Notes under the pieces: generated by a model | Told to the model about the DNA's origin: nothing | Seen by the model: the letters and a program-made list of their open reading frames with translations, nothing else | Databases searched by the model: none | Shown: one piece after another, positions 23,032 through 30,431 of the stretch | How the letters are laid out: the number at the start of each line of letters is the position of its first letter | How positions within the stretch are numbered: the first letter of the stretch is position 1 | From: JBQCEE01 sp051960575 | GTDB lineage: Bacteria > Actinomycetota > Actinomycetes > Mycobacteriales > Jatrophihabitantaceae | Direction: 5' to 3' | Assembly: GCF_051960575.1 (NCBI RefSeq) | Contig: NZ_JBQCEE010000258.1 | Coordinates: 1 to 31,705, forward strand | Length of the DNA stretch: 31,705 nt | Program-made: the position numbers and the translations under genes

Positions 23032-23727
23032 ATGGTCAACGGCAAGCTCGCCAAGGAACTGAACGAGGTCATCCGCTACACCGCGTGGTCGGTGTTCAAG
23101 GTGGCGCGCCCGATCGGCGAGGCCGACCGCGCCGCCCTGGGCGCCGAGGTGCAGGACCTCTACGACCAGCTCGCCGCGAAGGACGTGGTCGTGCGCGGCA
23201 CCTACGACGTCAGCGCGCTGCGCGCCGACGCCGACCTCATGGTGTGGTGGCACGCGTCCACGGCCGACGAGCTGCAGGAGGCGTACTCGCGCTTCCGCCG
23301 CACCCGGCTGGGCGCGCACCTCGAGCCGGTCTGGTCGAACATGGCGCTGCACCGGCCCGCCGAGTTCAACCGCTCGCACGTGCCGGCCTTCCTCGCCGAG
23401 GAGGAGCCGCGCGCCTATGTCTGCGTCTACCCGTTCGTCCGCTCGTACGAGTGGTACCTGCTGCCGGACGAGGAGCGCCGTGCGCTGCTGGCCGAGCACG
23501 GGATGATGGCGCGCGAGTACAAGGACGTGCGGGCCAACACCGTCGCGTCCTTCGCGCTCGGTGACTACGAGTGGATCCTCGCCTTCGAGTGCGACGAGCT
23601 GCACCGCATCGTCGACCTCATGCGCCACCTGCGTGCGTCCGGCGCCCGCCGCCACGTGCGCGAGGAGATCCCGTTCTACACCGGCCGTGCCCGCTCGATC
23701 GGCGAGCTGGTCGAAGCGCTCCCATAG
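23032..23727 (+). CDS. hemQ: Haem-dependent coproheme decarboxylase (HemQ/ChdC)
   Basis: 231-residue enzyme of the chlorite-dismutase-like superfamily, performing the last haem step: H2O2-dependent decarboxylation of coproheme to haem b. The core YPFVRSYEWYLLP (133-145) contains Y133, at the position of the reactive tyrosine, and H156 in EHGMMAREY is the proximal iron ligand. MVWWHAST (70-77) and the C-terminal EEIPFYTGR are also family signatures. Usual length. Immediately downstream of hemY. The reader should expect hemH and hemA/L/C/D elsewhere. A strong hairpin 9 bp after the stop ends the operon. Confidence 0.95.
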   Translation: MVNGKLAKELNEVIRYTAWSVFKVARPIGEADRAALGAEVQDLYDQLAAKDVVVRGTYDVSALRADADLMVWWHASTADELQEAYSRFRRTRLGAHLEPVWSNMALHRPAEFNRSHVPAFLAEEEPRAYVCVYPFVRSYEWYLLPDEERRALLAEHGMMAREYKDVRANTVASFALGDYEWILAFECDELHRIVDLMRHLRASGARRHVREEIPFYTGRARSIGELVEALP

Positions 23728-23736
23728 GCCGGACGC

Positions 23737-23797
23737 GACGATGCCCCGCCGTGGCACGCGGATCGGCTGGGACCGCGTGGCACAGCGGGGCATCGAT
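23737..23797. terminator. Bidirectional hairpin terminator after hemQ
   Basis: Two 25-nt arms (23737-23761 and 23773-23797) pair with two internal mismatches and a frayed end around an 11-nt loop; the base of the stem is CGATGCCCCGC / GCGGGGCATCG. It lies between convergent hemQ and the secreted repeat protein and probably serves both. Confidence 0.85.
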
Positions 23798-23811
23798 GCC
23801 CGGGCGCGGGG

Positions 23812-24714
23812 TCAGGCGCGCACGAGCGTCTCGGTGACGGCGTAGTTCGAGCGGCCGCTGCCGTCGGTGAACTCGCTGTACTCACCGACGACCAGCCGCT
23901 CGGCCCCGGTCAGCGGGTTGCGGGTGTAGGTGATCACCAGCTGCTCGCGCTTGAAGCCGAAGGCGTAGTTCGCGAACACGGTGCCGCCGACCGGGGACGA
24001 GATCGACGGGCCGTACGCGATGCCACGCACCGAGCCGAGGCTGCACGGGGTGGGTGAGCACTGTCCGTAACCGGTGACGACGGGAGCTGCGGTGCTGCCG
24101 CCGATCACGAGCTTCGCCAGGCTGCCGGCCGGCGTGATCGGCTTCCAACTGCCGAACGCGCGCGGGGTGAGCAGCGGACGGTACCCCGGGACGTAGCCAC
24201 TGACCGACCTGCCGAGCCTGGTGGCCCTCGCCGGGGCGCCGAGGCGGAACGTCTCGGTCACGGTGTAATTCCTGCGTCCCGAGCCGTCCTCGAAATTGGT
24301 GAGCTCGCGCAGGTTCAGGCGCAGCCCCGCGCGGGTGCGGACGACCGAGCCGAACAGCGTGGTGCGCGACCACTCCTTGCCGTTGAGCAGGAAGGCCTGC
24401 CGCGTCTGGAACGTCGCGCCGCTCGTCGCCGAGACGTTGGCGCCGTAGGTGATCGCGGGTACCGATCCCCACTCGCACAGGGTCGGCGTGCACGAGCCGA
24501 ACGCGTCCACGTTGACGCTGCCGACGCGGTTCGGCGTGACGATGACCTGCTTGACCGAGCGGGTGGCGGTGTTGACGTTGACCCACGTGCCGTCCCGCGC
24601 GGCGTGGGCGGGGGGCGGCACCGGACTCGCCGCGGCGCCCGCGGCCCCGCCGATGGTGGCGGCTGCCGCAGCGGCGAGTCCGAGCAGGGTGGTGATGGTG
24701 CGGGTCGCGCGCAT
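23812..24714 (-). CDS. Secreted protein with two tandem copies of an uncharacterised domain
   Basis: 300-residue exported protein. Signal peptide about 1-29 with an Ala-rich core and possible cleavage near AAASP. The mature part is an internal duplication: copy 1 (about 42-160) and copy 2 (about 187-300) both begin GxW, then have a Cys-pair motif (FGSCTPTLCEWG and YGQCSPTPCSLG), an aromatic-rich middle, and end in F-x-DGSGRxNYxVTET. The paired cysteines in CxPTxC are probably a disulphide. I recognise similar motifs in unnamed secreted proteins but no function. AAGGAG 6 nt before ATG fixes the start, and a 17-bp inverted repeat lies 60 bp upstream. Not a known enzyme by any catalytic motif I can see. 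Confidence 0.82.
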   Translation of the reverse strand: MRATRTITTLLGLAAAAAATIGGAAGAAASPVPPPAHAARDGTWVNVNTATRSVKQVIVTPNRVGSVNVDAFGSCTPTLCEWGSVPAITYGANVSATSGATFQTRQAFLLNGKEWSRTTLFGSVVRTRAGLRLNLRELTNFEDGSGRRNYTVTETFRLGAPARATRLGRSVSGYVPGYRPLLTPRAFGSWKPITPAGSLAKLVIGGSTAAPVVTGYGQCSPTPCSLGSVRGIAYGPSISSPVGGTVFANYAFGFKREQLVITYTRNPLTGAERLVVGEYSEFTDGSGRSNYAVTETLVRA

Positions 24715-24773
24715 CGGGCGCTCCTTCCGGTCGTCGGCCGGCGGGGGATCCGCGCGGCGTCACCGGGCAAGAG

Positions 24774-24790
24774 CGTCACGCTGCGTGACG
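24774..24790. promoter_or_regulatory. Perfect inverted repeat CGTCACGC-T-GCGTGACG
   Basis: Two 8-bp arms around a single base lie 60 bp upstream of the secreted repeat protein and 45 bp beyond the msrB stop. With no long stem or loop it looks more like an operator for a dimeric regulator than a terminator. Confidence 0.45.
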
Positions 24791-24834
24791 AATACGACCT
24801 GGCACGGAAGTGACGGGTGCTCGGCCGAAGCCGG

Positions 24835-25257
24835 TCAGGCGGGCTCGAAGCGCAGCGAGATCGAGTTGATGCAGTAGCGCAGGTCGGTCGGGGTGCCGTA
24901 CCCCTCGCCCTCGAAGACGTGCCCGAGGTGGCTGTGGCAGTTCGCGCAGAGCACCTCGACACGACGCATGCCGAGCGAGGTGTCGCTGCGCTCGATGATC
25001 CGGTCACCGGCGAGCGGGCTGAAGAACGACGGCCAGCCGCAGTGCGACTCGAACTTCGTCTCGCTGCGGAACAGCTCGCTGTTGCACGCGCGGCAGCGGT
25101 AGACGCCGACCTGCTTGAGGTCGGTGTATTCACCGGTGAACGCCCGCTCGGTGCCGGCCTGGCGCAGCACCCGGTACTCCTCGGGCGTCAGTTCGGCCTT
25201 CCACGCGGCGTCGGTCTTCTGGACGGCGGGGGCGGGCAGGTCGTCGGTCGTGTGCAT
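24835..25257 (-). CDS. msrB: Peptide-methionine (R)-S-oxide reductase
   Basis: 140-residue thioredoxin-recycled repair enzyme reducing methionine-R-sulfoxide in proteins. Structural zinc ligands C55/C58 (YRCRAC) and C104/C107 (LCANC), the SHCGWPSFF motif with possible resolving C73, HSHLGHVF (108-115) and the catalytic RYCINS with C129 are all present. The active site is Cys, not selenocysteine. ATG 25257 is chosen because TACCGT ends 6 nt upstream; an extension to an upstream Met adds only a basic stretch. Probably leaderless. Located after the haem operon, as Rv2674 is in M. tuberculosis. Confidence 0.96.
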   Translation of the reverse strand: MHTTDDLPAPAVQKTDAAWKAELTPEEYRVLRQAGTERAFTGEYTDLKQVGVYRCRACNSELFRSETKFESHCGWPSFFSPLAGDRIIERSDTSLGMRRVEVLCANCHSHLGHVFEGEGYGTPTDLRYCINSISLRFEPA

Positions 25258-25263
25258 ACCTCG

Positions 25264-25269
25264 ACGGTA
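25264..25269 (-). promoter_or_regulatory. Leaderless -10 hexamer (TACCGT) for msrB
   Basis: TACCGT on the minus strand ends 6 nt before ATG 25257; no Shine-Dalgarno. Confidence 0.45.
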
Positions 25270-25292
25270 CCGACGGAACATGGCCCGAATCC

Positions 25293-25553
25293 TTACCGAC
25301 CGCGAACCTGGGCGACCACCGTGGCGACGATGGCGAGGACGAAACCGAGCAGCACCAGCGCGACGATGAGCCGGGCGGCGTGGCGGCGCGGGCCGGTCAG
25401 CCGGGTCAGGCCCGAGCCGAACGCGGCGAGGTTCTGCAGCTCGCCGTCGACCGTGTTCGGGTTCGCGTTGCGCAGCCAGGCGCCGTCGACGCCGGGACGG
25501 TGCCACGGGGGCTCCGGGCCGTCCTCGTCGTCGTAGCGTTCCTCGAGCCGCAT
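25293..25553 (-). CDS. Small single-span membrane protein, unknown function
   Basis: 86-residue protein with an acidic, Pro-rich N-terminal cytosolic part (MRLEERYDDEDGPEPPWHRP) and one strong membrane segment at about 60-82 (ARLIVALVLLGFVLAIVATVV), ending in a basic VRGR tail. The central NANPNTVDGELQNLAAFGSG may be a conserved motif, but I do not recognise the family. The start has TACCCT 6 nt upstream, the same hexamer as two other genes here, which supports it as a real gene. It lies 35 bp upstream of msrB on the same strand and divergent from the LigD-type polymerase. Confidence 0.7.
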   Translation of the reverse strand: MRLEERYDDEDGPEPPWHRPGVDGAWLRNANPNTVDGELQNLAAFGSGLTRLTGPRRHAARLIVALVLLGFVLAIVATVVAQVRGR

Positions 25554-25559
25554 GCCGTC

Positions 25560-25565
25560 AGGGTA
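25560..25565 (-). promoter_or_regulatory. Leaderless -10 hexamer (TACCCT) for the small membrane protein
   Basis: TACCCT on the minus strand ends 6 nt before ATG 25553. It is back to back with the hexamer of the divergent polymerase gene, 23 bp away. Confidence 0.45.
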
Positions 25566-25588
25566 CGGGCGCGGCCTGGGCGGCGCGG

Positions 25589-25594
25589 TAGCGT
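25589..25594 (+). promoter_or_regulatory. Leaderless -10 hexamer (TAGCGT) for the LigD-type polymerase
   Basis: TAGCGT ends 6 nt before ATG 25601, without a Shine-Dalgarno. Confidence 0.45.
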
Positions 25595-25600
25595 CGGGCC

Positions 25601-26647
25601 ATGGCCGCGAGCCCCAGCACCGAGGTCGAGGTCGGGCCGTACACCGTGCGCATCAGCAACCCCGACCGCGTGTACTTCTCGACGCGCGGCGAGACCAAGC
25701 TCGACCTCGTCCACTACTACCTGTCGGTGGGCGACGGCATCGTGCGGGCGCTGCGCGAACGGCCGTGCATGCTGCACCGCTACCCCGAGGGCGTCGACGG
25801 CGAGAAGATCTACCAGAAGCGCCTGCCCAAGGGCGCGCCCGACTGGATCGACACCGTCGAGGTGCGCTTCCCGTCCGGACGCACGGCCGACGAGCTCTGC
25901 GTCACCAAGCTGGCCGACGTCATCTGGGGCGTGCAGATGTCGACGGTCGAGTTCCACCCGTGGCACTCGCGCCGCGCCGACACCGAGAAGCCGGACGAAC
26001 TGCGCATCGACCTCGACCCGCAACCGGGCACGGACTTCCAGGACTGCAAGGCCGTCGGCGAGGTCGTGCGCGGCGTGCTCGACGACCTCGGCGCCGTCGG
26101 CTGGCCCAAGACGTCCGGGTCGAAGGGGCTGCACGTCTACGTGCGCATCGAGCCGGCGTTCGGCTTCAAGGAGGTGCGCCGCGCCGCGCTCGCCTTCGCC
26201 CGCGAGGTCGAGCGGCGCATGCCGTCGCTCGTGACGACGGCGTGGTGGAAGGAGCAGCGCGGCCAGCAGGTCTTCCTCGACTACAACCAGAACGCCCGCG
26301 ACCGCACCATCGCCGCGGCGTACTCGGTGCGGGGGCGTCCGTGGGGGCCGGTGTCGGCGCCGATCACCTGGGCCGAGTTGCCGGATGTCGAGATGGAGGA
26401 CTTCACGATCGCGACGATGCCCGCCCGCTTCGCCGAGCTCGGCGACCTGCACGCGGGCATCGACGACGCCGTCTGGTCGATCGAGCCGCTGCTCGAGTGG
26501 GCCGAGCGCGACGAGCGCGACCACGGCCTCGGCGACATGCCCTACCCGCCGAACTTCCCGAAGCAGGAGGGCGAGCCGCCGCGCGTGCAGCCATCGAAGA
26601 TGGTCGCCGCGCACTGGGACGAGCAGGGGCGCCGCATCGACGACTGA
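25601..26647 (+). CDS. Stand-alone LigD-type polymerase domain (archaeo-eukaryotic primase family)
   Basis: 348-residue protein equivalent to the polymerase module of the NHEJ enzyme LigD, without ligase or nuclease domains. Catalytic acids D137 and D139 in RIDLDPQPG and a third, D227, in FLDYNQNARDRT; KTSGSKGLHVYV (170-181) and AAYSVRGRPWGPVSAP (239-254) are typical of PolDom. Such enzymes add ribo- or deoxyribonucleotides at break ends or prime gaps. No Ku or ligase gene is adjacent, so it may belong to excision or gap repair; stand-alone copies of this kind also occur in mycobacteria. The stop is 6 bp from the end of the convergent ctaD gene. Confidence 0.92.
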   Translation: MAASPSTEVEVGPYTVRISNPDRVYFSTRGETKLDLVHYYLSVGDGIVRALRERPCMLHRYPEGVDGEKIYQKRLPKGAPDWIDTVEVRFPSGRTADELCVTKLADVIWGVQMSTVEFHPWHSRRADTEKPDELRIDLDPQPGTDFQDCKAVGEVVRGVLDDLGAVGWPKTSGSKGLHVYVRIEPAFGFKEVRRAALAFAREVERRMPSLVTTAWWKEQRGQQVFLDYNQNARDRTIAAAYSVRGRPWGPVSAPITWAELPDVEMEDFTIATMPARFAELGDLHAGIDDAVWSIEPLLEWAERDERDHGLGDMPYPPNFPKQEGEPPRVQPSKMVAAHWDEQGRRIDD

Positions 26648-26653
26648 CGTCGC

Positions 26654-28417
26654 TCAGTCGCCCGCCGCGCCGACCGCGGCCGGTTCGTCCGGTGCCGGCG
26701 CCGCCGCATGCCTGGTCACCCAGCGTCCGGTGTGCGCCTCGGCCTCCAGCCGCGCCAGCAGGTGCGGGTAGTGCGCCTCGAACGCCGGCCGCTCGGAGCG
26801 GATGCGCGGGATGGACGTGAAGTTGTGCCGCGGCGGCGGGCTCGACGTCGCCCACTCCAGCGAGTTCCCGTAGCCCCACGGATCGTCGGCGGTCACGACC
26901 TCACCGAACCGGTACGAGCGGTACACGTTCCAGAGGAACGGCAGCATCGAGGCGCCGAGCACGATCGACCCGATCGTCGAGATCGTGTTGAGCGTCGTGA
27001 AGCCGTCGGCCGCCTGGTAGTCGGCGTACCGACGCGGCATGCCCTCGGTGCCGAGCCAGTGCTGCACGAGGAAGGTCGTGTGGAAGCCGATGAAGGTCAG
27101 CCAGAAGTGCAGCTTCGCCAACCGGTCGTCGAGGTAGCGGCCGGTGAACTTCGGGAACCAGAAGTAGATGCCCGCCCACGCCGCGAAGACGACGACACCG
27201 AAGAGCACGTAGTGGAAGTGGGCGACCACGAAGTACGTGTCCGACACGTGGAAGTCCAGCGGCGGGGCGGCGAGCAGCACGCCGGACAGGCCACCGAAGA
27301 GGAACGTCGCCATGAAGCCGACGGCGAACAGCATCGGCGCCTCGAAGGTGACGACGCCGCGCCACATGGTGCCGATCCAGTTGAAGAACTTGATGCCGGT
27401 CGGGACGGCGATCAGGAAGGTGAGGGCGGAGAAGAACGGCAGCAGCACCTGACCGGTGGTGAACATGTGGTGCGCCCACACCGTCAGCGACAGCGCGGCG
27501 ATCGAGATCGTCGCGAAGACCATCCCCTTGTAGCCGAACAGCGGCTTGCGGCTGAACACCGGGATGATCTCGGTGATGATGCCGAAGAACGGCAACGCGA
27601 TGATGTAGACCTCGGGATGGCCGAAGAACCAGAACAGGTGTTGGTAGAGGATCGCGCCGCCGTTGGCGGGGTCGTACACCTTGGCGCCGAGCACGCGGTC
27701 GACCCAGAGCACGAGCAGGGCGGCGGTGAGCAGCGGGAACACCAGGATCACGAGCAGGCTGGTCACCAGGATGTTCCAGGTGAAGACGGGCAACCGGAAC
27801 ATCGTCATGCCGGGCGCGCGCAGGCACAGCACCGTGGTGATCATGTTGACCGCGCCCAGGATCGTGCCCAGGCCGGAGAGGCCGACGCCGACGATCCACA
27901 GGTTGATGCCGACGCCGGGTGAGTTGTGCGCGTCCGAGAGCGGCGTGTAGAGCGTCCAGCCGACGTCGGCCGCGCCGCTCGGCGTGATGAACGCGAGGTT
28001 GGCGGTCAGCGCCCCGAAGAAGTACAGCCAGTACGAGAAGGCGTTCAGCCGTGGGAATGCGACGTCGGGCGAGCCGATCTGCAGTGGCAGCACGAGGTTG
28101 GCGAAGGCGAAGACGATCGACGTCGCGAAGAACAGCAGCATGATCGTGCCGTGCATCGTGAACAGCTGGTTGTACTGCTCGGGCGTCAGCACCTGCAGAC
28201 CCGGGCGAGCGAGCTCGATGCGCATGAGCAGCGCCATCACGCCGCCGACGAGGAACCACGCCAGCGACGTCACGAGGTAGAGCCGGCCGATCACCTTGGG
28301 GTCGGTGGTGCGCAGCAGCGCGGCGAAGGTCGACCCCTTGCCCCGTTCAACAGCCGGGGCGGCGGCGATGGGATGCGGCGCGGGCTCGGTCGGGCCGGAG
28401 CGCTGCAGCGTCGTCAT
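26654..28417 (-). CDS. ctaD: Cytochrome c oxidase subunit I (aa3 type)
   Basis: 587-residue catalytic subunit of the terminal oxidase, reducing O2 to water and pumping protons. Twelve-helix haem-copper core. Low-spin haem ligands H89 (FTMHGTIM) and H402, haem a3 ligand H400 (VVAHFHYVL), CuB ligands H267, H316, H317 and the cross-linked Y271 in HPEVYIIALPFFG. The D- and K-channel regions and a C-terminal DDPWGYGNSLEWATSSPPP segment closely match mycobacterial CtaD. No other cta genes are nearby; subunit I is also separate from ctaC/E in mycobacteria. The start ATG 28417 lacks a good Shine-Dalgarno; a longer frame to 28522 has no family similarity. Confidence 0.97.
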   Translation of the reverse strand: MTTLQRSGPTEPAPHPIAAAPAVERGKGSTFAALLRTTDPKVIGRLYLVTSLAWFLVGGVMALLMRIELARPGLQVLTPEQYNQLFTMHGTIMLLFFATSIVFAFANLVLPLQIGSPDVAFPRLNAFSYWLYFFGALTANLAFITPSGAADVGWTLYTPLSDAHNSPGVGINLWIVGVGLSGLGTILGAVNMITTVLCLRAPGMTMFRLPVFTWNILVTSLLVILVFPLLTAALLVLWVDRVLGAKVYDPANGGAILYQHLFWFFGHPEVYIIALPFFGIITEIIPVFSRKPLFGYKGMVFATISIAALSLTVWAHHMFTTGQVLLPFFSALTFLIAVPTGIKFFNWIGTMWRGVVTFEAPMLFAVGFMATFLFGGLSGVLLAAPPLDFHVSDTYFVVAHFHYVLFGVVVFAAWAGIYFWFPKFTGRYLDDRLAKLHFWLTFIGFHTTFLVQHWLGTEGMPRRYADYQAADGFTTLNTISTIGSIVLGASMLPFLWNVYRSYRFGEVVTADDPWGYGNSLEWATSSPPPRHNFTSIPRIRSERPAFEAHYPHLLARLEAEAHTGRWVTRHAAAPAPDEPAAVGAAGD

Positions 28418-28499
28418 GCGCGCGATGCCACCAGACCGGCGCGGGCACCGGCAGGGACGTTCTTCCTGTGGCGGTCCTGTTGCGGCGTCGACGCCCTCG

Positions 28500-29306
28500 C
28501 TACTCGGCCAGGGTGGCGGCATGGTCGGGCACGGCGCGGAACAGCTCGCGCGGTGGGCGCTCGTACAGCGTCGCCGCCGGGCGCCGCGGCAGCTTGATGG
28601 GCGGACGCTGCACCTCGACGTACGGCACCGTCGACAGCAGGTGCGCGATCATGTTGACGCGCGCCGCCCGCTTGTCGTCGCCCTCGACCGCCCACCAGGG
28701 CGCCTCGGTGATGTCGGTGTGCACGAACATCTCGTCCTTCGCGCGCGAGTAGTCCTCCCACCGCAGGATCGACTCGACGTCCATCGGTGAGAGCTTCCAC
28801 CGGCGCATCGGGTCGTCCTTGCGCGACCGGAAGCGACGCTCCTGCTCGGCGTCGCTCACCGAGAACCAGTACTTGCGCAGCATGATGCCGTCGTCGACGA
28901 GCAGCCGTTCGAACACAGGGCACTGCGCGAGGAAGCGGCGGTACTCGTCCGGCGTGCAGAAGCCCATGACCCGCTCGACGCCGGCGCGGTTGTACCAGGA
29001 CCGGTCCATCAGCACGATCTCGCCCGCCGCGGGCAGATGGGCGATGTAGCGCTGGAAGTACCACTGCGTGCGCTCGCGCTCGGTCGGTGCCGGCAGGGCG
29101 ACGACGCGTGCGACGCGCGGGTTGAGGTACTGGGTGACGCGGGTGATCGCGCTGCCCTTGCCGGCCGCATCGCGACCCTCGAAGACGACGAGCAGGCGCG
29201 CCCGCTCGGCGCGCACCCACTCCTGCATGGTCACCAGCTCGGCCTGCAGACGGAACAGTTCCCGCTCGTAGGTCTTGCGATCGAGCCGCGCTGCCTTCTT
29301 CGCCAT
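28500..29306 (-). CDS. ppk2: Polyphosphate kinase 2
   Basis: 268-residue single-domain PPK2 that transfers phosphate between polyphosphate and nucleoside di- or monophosphates. Walker A is FEGRDAAGKGS (42-52), Walker B LMDRSWYNRAGVE (99-111), followed by the lid segment with RRFRSRKDDPMRRWKLSP (157-174) whose Arg/Lys residues hold the polyphosphate. Length fits the one-domain class; direction and nucleotide preference cannot be read off. GGAGG 5 nt before ATG 29306 fixes the start over an in-frame GTG two codons earlier. It is 82 bp upstream of ctaD on the same strand, so polyphosphate use and respiration genes may be co-transcribed. Confidence 0.94.
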   Translation of the reverse strand: MAKKAARLDRKTYERELFRLQAELVTMQEWVRAERARLLVVFEGRDAAGKGSAITRVTQYLNPRVARVVALPAPTERERTQWYFQRYIAHLPAAGEIVLMDRSWYNRAGVERVMGFCTPDEYRRFLAQCPVFERLLVDDGIMLRKYWFSVSDAEQERRFRSRKDDPMRRWKLSPMDVESILRWEDYSRAKDEMFVHTDITEAPWWAVEGDDKRAARVNMIAHLLSTVPYVEVQRPPIKLPRRPAATLYERPPRELFRAVPDHAATLAE

Positions 29307-29419
29307 GGCCACCTCCTCGGGCGGCCAGTATGGCGGCGGGGTGCATCCGAGCGGCAGAGCGTCGCCCGGTGTCGCGGCGATCCGGGCGAAGCGGCCACGG
29401 ACGTGCCAGCATGCGGATC

Positions 29420-30283
29420 ATGACGCGAACCCTCACGCTGCCCAACGGCAGCTCGCTCTCCTACGACGTGTCCGGTCCGGACGACGGCCTCCCCTTGGTC
29501 TTCCACCACGGCACCCCCGGCTCGGTGGTGCAGTCGCGCGACCTGGCGCGGGCGGCGGCGTCCCGCGGCCTGCGACTGGTCACCTTCTCGCGTCCCGGCT
29601 ACGGCGCCTCGACCCGTGTCGAGGGACGCACGGTCGCCGACGTGGTGCCGCTCGTGTCTGCCCTGCTCGACGAGCTCGGCGCCGAGCGGTGCGTCACCGC
29701 GGGGTGGTCGGGCGGCGGGCCGCACGCGCTCGCGACCGCCGCCGGGCTGCCCGACCGGGTGCGTGCCGCCCTGTCGATCGCGAGCGTCGCGCCGTTCGAG
29801 GCCGACGGACTCGACTTCCTCGCCGGCATGGGCGAGCAGAACATCGAGGAGTTCGGACTGGCCCGCGACGACGTGGCGGGGCTGCGCGAGTTCATGGAAC
29901 GTGACCTCAAGGCGCTGCGCACGGTGACAGCCGAGGGCATCATCGGCTCGCTGTCGACGCTGCTGCCCGACGTCGACCGCGCCGTGATCACCGACGAGTA
30001 CGGCGAGGACCTCGCCGCCAACTTCCACGAGGCGCTGCGCACCGGCGTCGACGGCTGGTACGACGACGACCTCGCGTTCGTGCGCCCGTGGGGCTTCGAG
30101 CTCGGCGACATCCGCGTGCCGGTGACGCTCTGGCAGGGCGACCTCGACCTCATGGTGCCGTTCGCGCACGGGCAATGGTTGGCGCAGCACGTGCCGGGTG
30201 TGCAGGCGCACCTCGAGCAGGGCGAGGGCCACCTGTCGATCGGCGTCGGCTCGATCGACCGGATGCTGGACGAGCTCGTTTGA
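29420..30283 (+). CDS. Alpha/beta hydrolase
   Basis: 287-residue serine hydrolase without signal peptide. HHGTPGS (29-35) forms the oxyanion-hole strand end, nucleophile S97 in GWSGGG, probable acid D243 (or D241) in WQGDLDLMVP, and base H271 in GEGHLS complete the triad. A helical cap lies at about 125-225. The HGTPGS motif and lack of an Asp nucleophile point to an esterase, lipase or C-C hydrolase rather than haloalkane dehalogenase; the substrate is unknown. ATG 29420 is 7 nt after CAGCAT; ATG 29411, three codons earlier, is an alternative. Divergent from ppk2. Confidence 0.92.
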   Translation: MTRTLTLPNGSSLSYDVSGPDDGLPLVFHHGTPGSVVQSRDLARAAASRGLRLVTFSRPGYGASTRVEGRTVADVVPLVSALLDELGAERCVTAGWSGGGPHALATAAGLPDRVRAALSIASVAPFEADGLDFLAGMGEQNIEEFGLARDDVAGLREFMERDLKALRTVTAEGIIGSLSTLLPDVDRAVITDEYGEDLAANFHEALRTGVDGWYDDDLAFVRPWGFELGDIRVPVTLWQGDLDLMVPFAHGQWLAQHVPGVQAHLEQGEGHLSIGVGSIDRMLDELV

Positions 30284-30395
30284 CTGTGACTCCGATCTGC
30301 AGGGGGAGGCCAGGCGCCGAAGTTGACACCCTGTTGGCGAGGTGCCAATGACTCGGAATCGCTTATACAGTAACGGCTTCTCTCTATTGGATAGC

Positions 30396-30425
30396 TTGCT
30401 TTTCGAACGTTCTATCGGGTAGACT
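30396..30425 (+). promoter_or_regulatory. Promoter TTGCTT-N18-TAGACT for the DUF222/HNH gene, leaderless
   Basis: TTGCTT (30396-30401) and TAGACT (30420-30425) are separated by 18 bp and end 6 nt before ATG 30432. This lies in a markedly AT-richer patch (about 30350-30430) unlike the rest of the window. Confidence 0.6.
30403..30418. promoter_or_regulatory. Degenerate LexA-like box TCGAAC-N4-TATCGG
   Basis: The left half is the perfect actinobacterial SOS half-site TCGAAC and the right half keeps three of six bases of GTTCGA. It fills the -35/-10 spacer of the DUF222/HNH promoter, where a repressor would act. Weak by sequence alone. Confidence 0.25.
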
Positions 30426-30431
30426 GATCGC

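Noticed and set aside
26654..28417. Broken oxidase operon because ctaC/ctaE are missing
   Set aside because: ctaD is complete with all metal ligands and is known to stand apart from ctaC/E in mycobacteria.
30334..30348. Inverted repeat TTGGC-GAGGT-GCCAA after the alpha/beta hydrolase gene
   Set aside because: Five-base arms only and no clear promoter around it; could be chance or a weak terminator.
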